Shown here in pieces: positions 7,096-11,913 of a DNA stretch of 11,913 bases. The position numbers and the translations under genes are program-made. Position 1 is the stretch's first letter, and each line of letters starts with the position of its first letter. Under the pieces are notes generated by a model. It worked only from the letters and a program-made list of their open reading frames with translations. It did not search any database and was not told where the DNA came from. Source of the stretch: MWBF01 sp964614645 (GTDB lineage: Bacteria; Chloroflexota; Anaerolineae; CG2-30-64-16); the NCBI GenBank assembly GCA_964614645.1, contig CAZTMA010000156.1, positions 1-11,913 of the forward strand. The letters run 5' to 3'.

Positions 7096-8973
7096 TCAGG
7101 ATTCCATGCCCTCCGCCGGGATGGGCTGCCCCGCAGCGGCTTCCTCGGGCCGCAACTGCCGGTGGTAGACGTCTGCATACAGGCCGGACGTGCGCAGCAG
7201 TTCGGCGTGCGTCCCGCGCGCAGCGATGCGGCCCCGTTCGAGCACGAGGATCAGGTCCGCGCGGCGCAACGTGCTCAACCGCTGCGCGATGACGAAGGAC
7301 GTTCGCCCTTCCATCAGCCGGGCCAGCGCCTGCTGGATGAGATGCTCGGTCTCGGTGTCCACGCTGGCCGTGGCATCGTCGAGGATCAGGATGCGCGGGT
7401 CCTTCAACAGGGCACGCGCGATGGCAATGCGCTGTTTCTGCCCGCCGGACAGCGTGATGCCCCGCTCGCCCACATGGGTGTCGTAGCCGTCCGCGGTCCC
7501 CATGATGAAATCGTGTGCCTGGGCCGCGCGTGCTGCTGCGATGACTTCCGCATCCGTAGCCTCGGGGCGACCGAACGCGATGTTCTCCCGGATGGGCGCG
7601 GCGAACAGGAGGGTCTCCTGCAGCACGATGCCGATCTGGTCGCGCAGTGAGTTCAGGGTCACCCCGCGGATGTCGTGGCCGTCGATAGTGATGCACCCCT
7701 CGGTCGGGTCGTAGAAGCGGGGAACCAGGTTGATGATCGTGGACTTGCCGGAGCCGGTCGCACCGAGCAGCGCAATGATTTGGCCGGGCCGCGCCTCAAA
7801 GCTCACGTTGGACAGGACCTTGTGGCGGCGGAAGTAGGCAAAGGAGACGTCCTCGAAGCGCACGTGCCCTTGCACTGCAGGCAGCGGCACCGCGTCCGGC
7901 GCCTCGCGAATCTCAGACTCGGCATCGAGGATCTCGAAGATGCGCTCGCCGGCTGCCGCGGCCATCGCCAGCACCGGAATGATGTTCCCCACGCGGCGGA
8001 TCGGCTGGATGAGCTGGCCCACGTAGGTCGAGAAGGCCACCAGCTCGCCCAGAGTGAGCCGCTGCCGGATGACCAGCCAGCCGCCGAACCCGATGATGAT
8101 CACCGTGCCGAAGTTGGCAATCAGGTTGAGCAGCGGCTCGTTGACCGCCTGCAGCCGCGCCTGCCGGGCCGAGAGGTCGAACCACTTCTCGTTTTCACTA
8201 TCGAAGCGAGCGACCTCTGCCGGCTCCTGCGCAAAGGCCCGCACGACGCGCGCGCCGCGCAGATTCTGCTCCAGCCGGGTCGTCATCGTGGCGAGCTGTT
8301 GCTGGATGGTGAGCGACAGCGGCCGTATCTGCTTGCCGAAGGCGTAGGCCCGGTAGCCGAGCAGGGGCACGGTCAGCAGCGCCAGCCCAGCCAGCGCAGG
8401 GTTCATCCAGAGCAATATGGCGGCCGTGCCCAGCGCCAGCACGCCGCCCTCCGCCAGCCGAAGGATGGCGCGGCCGGTCAGGAAGCGGATGCGCTCGACA
8501 TCCTGGATGGCCCGCGAGAGCAACTGACCTGTCTCGGAGCGGTCGTGAAAGGAGAAGGAGAGGTCCGCCAGCTTGGCGTGCAGCGCATTGCGCAGGTCAT
8601 AGGCGACCGACTGCGACGCGGTTTCGGTCCAGCGCCCCTGGAAATAGACGAGCACCCCGCGCAGCAGCGTCAGGCCGAGCAGCCCGACAACTGCGCGCGT
8701 GAGCAGGCCGGTATCCTGGCCGCCGATGCCGCGGTCGATGATCCAGCGGATGAACTGCGGGATGGCAATCGCCAGCCCGGCGATGGCGAGCAAGGCCAGA
8801 TACGAGCCGGCGGTCAGGCGCCGGTAGGGCCGCAGATACCCGAGTGCTCGCCAGATGATGGCCGTGCTGCCCGACTGGGCGGCAGGTTGTCCGGGAGCAG
8901 GTGGCCTGCTCGCGGGTGTGGCAGAACCAATCACGTAGTTTGTCCCGTTGCGAATTGTGCGAACGCGGTCCAT
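7096..8973 (-). CDS. ABC exporter half-transporter, degenerate-site subunit of a heterodimer (TM287/BmrC-like)
   Basis: A 625-residue protein from ATG 8973. Six TM helices in about 50-330 and a nucleotide-binding domain at about 370-600. Motifs (numbered from 8973): A-loop Tyr380, Walker A GATGSGKS (404-411), Q-loop Gln452, canonical signature LSGGQ (508-512), Walker B ILILDD (528-533) with Asp533 in place of the catalytic Glu, and Gln564 in place of the H-loop His (VIAQRLST). These two changes are the known marks of the non-catalytic NBD in heterodimeric exporters. The partner gene at 4138-5985 has the complementary set. The frame continues to an ATG at 9024, but that codon lies inside the terminator hairpin of the upstream gene. 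A TACAAT at 8977-8972 overlaps ATG 8973, so GTG 8934 is a further possible start. The N-terminus is therefore uncertain by about 40 residues. Confidence 0.94.
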   Translation of the reverse strand: MDRVRTIRNGTNYVIGSATPASRPPAPGQPAAQSGSTAIIWRALGYLRPYRRLTAGSYLALLAIAGLAIAIPQFIRWIIDRGIGGQDTGLLTRAVVGLLGLTLLRGVLVYFQGRWTETASQSVAYDLRNALHAKLADLSFSFHDRSETGQLLSRAIQDVERIRFLTGRAILRLAEGGVLALGTAAILLWMNPALAGLALLTVPLLGYRAYAFGKQIRPLSLTIQQQLATMTTRLEQNLRGARVVRAFAQEPAEVARFDSENEKWFDLSARQARLQAVNEPLLNLIANFGTVIIIGFGGWLVIRQRLTLGELVAFSTYVGQLIQPIRRVGNIIPVLAMAAAAGERIFEILDAESEIREAPDAVPLPAVQGHVRFEDVSFAYFRRHKVLSNVSFEARPGQIIALLGATGSGKSTIINLVPRFYDPTEGCITIDGHDIRGVTLNSLRDQIGIVLQETLLFAAPIRENIAFGRPEATDAEVIAAARAAQAHDFIMGTADGYDTHVGERGITLSGGQKQRIAIARALLKDPRILILDDATASVDTETEHLIQQALARLMEGRTSFVIAQRLSTLRRADLILVLERGRIAARGTHAELLRTSGLYADVYHRQLRPEEAAAGQPIPAEGMES

Positions 8974-9003
8974 TGTAACGCAGTAATGGGTTTCGCGAAA
9001 GAA

Positions 9004-9033
9004 GAGCAGAGCATGGAATCCCATGCTCTGCTC
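9004..9033 (-). terminator. Intrinsic terminator of the SMP-30-like gene
   Basis: A perfect 13-bp inverted repeat (GAGCAGAGCATGG and its complement) with a 4-nt loop. On the minus strand it is followed by TTCTTTC. It lies 38 bp after the stop codon at 9072 of the upstream gene. The plus-strand side has no T-rich tail, so it acts leftward. Confidence 0.85.
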
Positions 9034-9071
9034 GGTGGCTCAGGCTGGATGCGGCCTGGGGCCGCGCGGGT

Positions 9072-10079
9072 TTACCGGTCGACTCTCACCACGTCGTAGT
9101 CCGTGTCCGGTGTGGCCGGCGTGCCGAAGCGTGCGTTCACCGCATACAGCGACTTCCCGAACGCTGCGATGGTGGTCGGCACGCGGAACGCCGTATCCCG
9201 GATATAGTCCGTCACCGTGCCGGTGTTGGCAGCTAGGTTCACGTCGATGACCGCGATCTTGTTGAGCTGGTTCTGGACCACGTAGAGGGTCTTGCCCAGG
9301 AGCAAAATGCCGTCGCCGCTGGGCACCAGCCCGCCATGCTCGCCGCCGGTGACTGCGATGCGAGTCGCGATGCCGGTGTTCGGATCCACCGTGAACAGGT
9401 AGCCCGTCGCGCTCTGCACGATGATGAGCGTCTTGCCGTTCGGCGTCGCGTCGATGCCGTTAGCGTTGAAGCCGGTCACCTGCTCGTAGTCGCCGCTCAG
9501 GGGAATCACCTCGACATCACCTGCGGCGGGCAGGCTGCCGCCCGGCCCCAGCGGGAGCCGATACAGCTCCGGCTGTTGCGAGTTGGTGAAGTAGGCCGCG
9601 TCGCGCGTCACGACGACGTCGTTGATGAACGACGGGGTTGTGTTAGTTAACTGGTACTCGGCCATCAGATCGCCGGTTGTAGCGTCAAAGACGAAGGCCT
9701 TACCGCTGGTGCGACCCGAGGCGAAGATGTAGTTGGTCCGCGTGTCCACCTTTATGCCGACGATGGAGCGGCCATCAACACCCTCGACGAGGATATCGCC
9801 CTCGCCGGTTCGCAGGTCGCCCTTGTAGATGCCGCCGTTAGCCAGTGAGCCGACGTAGAAGTCAGTCCCGCGGCCGGTCGCGATGCCTTCTGGGGCCCAG
9901 CCGTTCGGCAGCGCGATGTTGTCCGGGAAGGCCGGGGCCGCGTTTGCAGACAGCACGCCCCCGAGCAAGAGGGCGGCGATGGCCGCCAGCAGGATAAGCG
10001 CGCGCAGGCCCGAGCCTGCTGCTTGCCCCGGCAGTGCGGCTGCGGTCGAGTTTGAACGCGTGTTTAGGCTTTGTCTCAT
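9072..10079 (-). CDS. Secreted SMP-30/gluconolactonase/LRE-like beta-propeller protein
   Basis: A 335-residue protein with an N-terminal signal: long polar N-region, hydrophobic core at about 25-43 and probable cleavage after ANA (residue 47). The mature part begins APAFPDNIALPNGWAPEGIATG and continues with repeated blade-like units: DFYVGSLANGGIYKGDL, IVGIKVDTRTNYIFASG, AFVFDATTGDLMAEYQL, INDVVVTRDAAYFTNSQQ, NANGIDATPNGKTLIIVQ and GLVPSGDGILLLGKTLYVVQNQ. This suits the SMP-30/gluconolactonase-like six-bladed propeller group. The enzymatic activity, if any, is unknown; close relatives are often annotated only by fold. ATG 10079 is chosen because AAGGAG (10093-10088) lies 8 bp upstream; the longer frame from 10121 has no ribosome site. 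The gene ends before a strong terminator and follows the small membrane protein gene by about 100 bp, probably in one transcript. Confidence 0.88.
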   Translation of the reverse strand: MRQSLNTRSNSTAAALPGQAAGSGLRALILLAAIAALLLGGVLSANAAPAFPDNIALPNGWAPEGIATGRGTDFYVGSLANGGIYKGDLRTGEGDILVEGVDGRSIVGIKVDTRTNYIFASGRTSGKAFVFDATTGDLMAEYQLTNTTPSFINDVVVTRDAAYFTNSQQPELYRLPLGPGGSLPAAGDVEVIPLSGDYEQVTGFNANGIDATPNGKTLIIVQSATGYLFTVDPNTGIATRIAVTGGEHGGLVPSGDGILLLGKTLYVVQNQLNKIAVIDVNLAANTGTVTDYIRDTAFRVPTTIAAFGKSLYAVNARFGTPATPDTDYDVVRVDR

Positions 10080-10183
10080 GGTATTGGCTCCTTGGTACAG
10101 TCTTTGTATGGAGTCTGCCATGAGAAGGGGGCTATTTCTGTGGGCGCTGTTCCCTTGCGCGGATTCGCACAGTGCCGCTCGCC

Positions 10184-10414
10184 TTACTTGCCGCGGGGCA
10201 GCTTGTGGCCAGTGCCTGCACCGAGAATCAGGCCCAGGCCTGCACCGACGCCGCTCAGTGCAAACAGGGGCGCCTGTTCATTGGTTGCCAGCAGCACGAT
10301 GACGCCGATCAGCGCACCGACGATGATCCAGCCGAGCGTGCCGAGGCCCAACGGGCCGGCGGGCTCCAGGCTGTCATCCGCAGAGTCGTGTTTCCAGTTT
10401 GAAGGGTGAGACAT
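10184..10414 (-). CDS. Small two-helix, glycine-rich membrane protein (unknown function)
   Basis: A 76-residue protein. A polar N-terminus (MSHPSNWKHDSADD) is followed by TM1 at about 27-43 (GWIIVGALIGVIVLLA) and a glycine-rich TM2 at about 49-67 (LFALSGVGAGLGLILGAG), ending in a basic tail HKLPRGK. The regular spacing of Gly in the second helix resembles glycine-zipper packing. GAGG lies 4 bp before ATG 10414. I do not recognise the family. It precedes the secreted propeller gene on the same strand with no terminator between them, so they are probably cotranscribed from the promoter at 10563-10591. Confidence 0.65.
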   Translation of the reverse strand: MSHPSNWKHDSADDSLEPAGPLGLGTLGWIIVGALIGVIVLLATNEQAPLFALSGVGAGLGLILGAGTGHKLPRGK

Positions 10415-10556
10415 AGGTCCTCACATATGGGGATAGGCATGCGCCTTGGTACACGGTCTTCAACACCAACCTTCAGTGGTTAGCAGGGGCACACAGAGAG
10501 ACAGGCAGGAACCCAGGAGGTATGCGGGTGGCAGACCGTGATGGTAATATCGGTAA

Positions 10557-10601
10557 GGGCCCATTATGGCACATAACTTCTTGTGGTGCAAATGTGGGCC
10601 C
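10557..10601. repeat. Inverted repeat around the leftward promoter (candidate operator)
   Basis: GGGCCCA (10557-10563) and TGGGCCC (10595-10601) form a perfect 7-bp inverted repeat with arms 31 bp apart. A shorter GCAC/GTGC pair (10569-10572, 10586-10589) lies inside. The arms flank the -10 and -35 boxes of the leftward promoter. This could be a bipartite operator or a weak hairpin in the upstream region; the binding protein is not known. Confidence 0.4.
10563..10591 (-). promoter_or_regulatory. Leftward promoter for the small membrane protein and propeller genes
   Basis: On the minus strand, TTGCAC (10591-10586) is followed after 17 bp by CATAAT (10568-10563). Transcription would start near 10556, leaving a leader of about 140 nt before ATG 10414. 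The -35 match is modest (TTG only), the -10 match is 5 of 6. No second promoter was evident closer to the gene. Confidence 0.4.
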
Positions 10602-10634
10602 GCCAGGGAGGATGTGCCGACAACGCCACGAGGG

Positions 10635-10663
10635 TTGCGCCGGGCCATGAATTCGTCTAGAAT
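10635..10663 (+). promoter_or_regulatory. Rightward promoter for the molybdenum hydroxylase genes
   Basis: TTGCGC (10635-10640), a 17-bp spacer and TAGAAT (10658-10663). The expected transcription start near 10670 gives a leader of about 50 nt before the TTG start at 10720. The -10 matches consensus at 5 of 6 positions, the -35 at 3 of 6. Confidence 0.45.
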
Positions 10664-10719
10664 GTTGCCAGAAGAGCCGGACGAGTTGCAGGCGGTTTGG
10701 GCTTTCGAGGAGGTGGACC

Positions 10720-11697
10720 TTGCAGGCGTTTGACTACTTGCGCGCTGAGAGCCTTCAGCAGGCGATCGCGGCCCTGGCCGAAGGGGGCGAGGCCGCACGC
10801 GTCCTGAGTGGGGGCACCGATCTATTGCCCCAGCTCAAGGAGGGACGCCGCCGGCTGTCCCTCGTGATCGATATCAAGCACATCCCCGAACTGAATGAAC
10901 TCTGCTATGACCCGGAAGGCGGGCTGTGGCTGGGGGCCGCGGTGCCATGCTATCGCATCTACGGCAACGCCGGCATCGCACACGCGTACCCTGGCCTGGT
11001 CGACTCCATCGCGCTCATCGGCGGGGTGCAGATCCAGGGGCGGGCAAGCGTGGGCGGCAATCTGTGCAATGCCTCGCCGGCCGCGGACTCGATCCCCGCC
11101 TTCATTGCACACCGTGCCGTGTGCCGTATCGCCGGCCCGCACGGCACGCGCGATGTGCCCGTCGAGGACTTCTGCACCGGACCGGGCCGTACCGTCCTGG
11201 GTCCCGGCGAACTGCTGGCCAGTGTGCACGTGCCACCGCCCGGCCGCGGTTTCGGCGCGGCCTATATGCGCTTCATCCCGCGCAACGAGATGGATATCGC
11301 GGTCACGGGCGCAGGTGTTTCCGTGCAGCTCGACGCGGCCGGGCAGGCGATCCAGGAGGCGCGCGTCGCGCTGGGCGCGGTTGCACCTACGCCGCTGTTC
11401 GTCCGGGAGGCCGGCGATGCGCTGGCCGGTGTGCCGCTGGACGCTGCAGAGGCGGCCATCGAGGAGGCCGCACGCCTGGCCCAGGCCGCTGCGCGGCCCA
11501 TCGACGACATGCGCGGGACGGCCGCGCAGCGACGCCACCTGGCCGGCGTTCTGACGCGCCGCGCGCTGCACGTGGCCTTGGATCGCGCGCGGGCATCGTT
11601 TGGGCAGGCCGCGCGCGAGCCGAGCAGCGTGGAAGCGAAGATGACCGCCGAGCAGGTGGGCAAGTCACCTGACGACGCCCCCACGAGCACGGGCTGA
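10720..11697 (+). CDS. FAD-binding medium subunit of a xanthine dehydrogenase/CO dehydrogenase-family molybdenum hydroxylase
   Basis: A 325-residue protein. The two FAD-binding signatures of the family are present: LSGGTDLLPQLK (29-40) and SVGGNLCNASPAADS (110-124). A C-terminal region matching the CO-dehydrogenase flavoprotein C-domain follows (FIPRNEMDIAVTGAGVSVQL, ARVALGAVAPTPLFVREA). This subunit passes electrons between the [2Fe-2S] clusters of the small subunit and an external acceptor. Start is TTG 10720, set by a strong AGGAGG (10708-10713) 6 bp upstream; the product then begins MQAFDYL, the usual beginning in this family. The last 30 or so residues (ASFGQAAREP to the end) form a polar, low-complexity tail beyond the usual length of about 290. 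The next gene starts 12 bp downstream. Substrate cannot be assigned without the large subunit. Confidence 0.95.
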   Translation: MQAFDYLRAESLQQAIAALAEGGEAARVLSGGTDLLPQLKEGRRRLSLVIDIKHIPELNELCYDPEGGLWLGAAVPCYRIYGNAGIAHAYPGLVDSIALIGGVQIQGRASVGGNLCNASPAADSIPAFIAHRAVCRIAGPHGTRDVPVEDFCTGPGRTVLGPGELLASVHVPPPGRGFGAAYMRFIPRNEMDIAVTGAGVSVQLDAAGQAIQEARVALGAVAPTPLFVREAGDALAGVPLDAAEAAIEEAARLAQAAARPIDDMRGTAAQRRHLAGVLTRRALHVALDRARASFGQAAREPSSVEAKMTAEQVGKSPDDAPTSTG

Positions 11698-11709
11698 GGA
11701 GGAGCGAGT

Positions 11710-11913
11710 ATGCTGGCGAAACAGACGTGGGTACAGACCCGGATCAACGGTGAGGATGTCCAGTTCCTCTGCGAGCCGCGGCAGACCCTGCTCGAAGTCC
11801 TGCGTGACACGCTCGGATTGACCGGCGTGAAGGAAGGCTGCGGCAACGGCAACTGCGGCGCGTGCAATGTCATCATGGACGGCGTGCTCGTCAACACCTG
11901 CCTGGTGCTGGCC
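11710..11913 (+). CDS. [2Fe-2S] small subunit of the same molybdenum hydroxylase (partial, runs off right edge)
   Basis: The first 68 codons are visible. The plant-type ferredoxin domain shows the expected cysteines Cys44, Cys49, Cys52 and Cys64 (KEGCGNGNCGACNV then VNTC), which is the C-x4-C-x2-C-x11-C pattern of CoxS/XdhC-type subunits. The second, four-helix [2Fe-2S] domain would follow beyond the edge. GGAGGAG (11698-11704) lies 5 bp before the ATG. The order FAD subunit then iron-sulfur subunit is that of coxM-coxS, so a large molybdopterin subunit is likely next. This is inferred from family gene order. Confidence 0.95.
   Translation, partial: MLAKQTWVQTRINGEDVQFLCEPRQTLLEVLRDTLGLTGVKEGCGNGNCGACNVIMDGVLVNTCLVLA

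Larger units (their letters stand above)
10415..10719. other. Divergent intergenic region
   Basis: About 305 bp between the leftward small membrane protein gene and the rightward FAD subunit gene. It contains the two candidate promoters and the inverted repeat listed separately. I see no RNA gene or coding region that I would support. Confidence 0.6.

Noticed and set aside
7091..7696. Upstream part of the minus-strand frame that ends at 6980
   Set aside because: Out-of-frame reading of the ABC2 gene; only the last 36 codons (from 7090) are kept as a candidate peptide.
7675..9099. Plus-strand frame of 474 codons opposite the ABC2 gene
   Set aside because: Antisense shadow; no domain and no promoter or ribosome site.
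10522..10650. 42-codon plus-strand frame just after AGGAGG in the divergent region
   Set aside because: The ATG is only 1 bp after the AGGAGG, it lies upstream of the likely rightward promoter, and the product has no recognisable features.
10460..10798. Minus-strand frame across the divergent region into the FAD subunit gene
   Set aside because: Overlaps the promoters and a certain plus-strand gene; low-complexity product.
1..11913. CRISPR arrays, tRNA or rRNA genes, insertion sequences
   Set aside because: No regularly spaced repeats, no cloverleaf-like sequence and no transposase were seen on either strand by reading; no computed search was possible.

Overview
The window is GC-rich bacterial DNA. 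The gene families (sugar-type solute-binding lipoprotein, SpoIIE-type phosphatase, heterodimeric ABC exporter, UPF0175/DUF3368 toxin-antitoxin pair, SMP-30-like secreted propeller, CoxM/CoxS-type molybdenum hydroxylase subunits) and the gene style would suit a Chloroflexota (Anaerolineae-like) genome. This is an inference; no taxonomic marker gene is present.

Layout. From the left edge to about 10.4 kb every gene lies on the minus strand; from about 10.7 kb to the right edge genes lie on the plus strand. (1) 1-3944, minus: a signalling cluster transcribed in the order solute-binding lipoprotein, Cache-SpoIIE phosphatase, multi-spanning membrane protein with a PDZ-like domain (cut by the left edge). 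A sigma70-like promoter sits upstream at 4035-4064. (2) 4138-8973, minus: two type IV ABC exporter half-transporters. Their motif defects are complementary (non-canonical Walker B and H-loop in one, degenerate signature in the other), as in heterodimeric exporters such as TM287/288. Between them lie a candidate 36-residue membrane peptide just after the upstream ABC gene and a UPF0175 antitoxin / DUF3368 PIN-like toxin pair with its own promoter and visibly lower GC. (3) 9072-10414, minus: a small two-helix membrane protein and a secreted SMP-30/gluconolactonase-like beta-propeller, closed by a strong intrinsic terminator at 9004-9033. (4) 10415-10719: a divergent intergenic region with one candidate promoter per direction; the leftward one is enclosed by a 7-bp inverted repeat. 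(5) 10720-11913, plus: FAD subunit and the start of the [2Fe-2S] subunit of a xanthine dehydrogenase/CO dehydrogenase-family enzyme; the molybdopterin subunit presumably follows outside the window.

The points most worth attention are the permease-less binding protein joined to a phosphatase with altered catalytic motifs, and the toxin-antitoxin module that separates the two halves of a probably obligate heterodimeric exporter.
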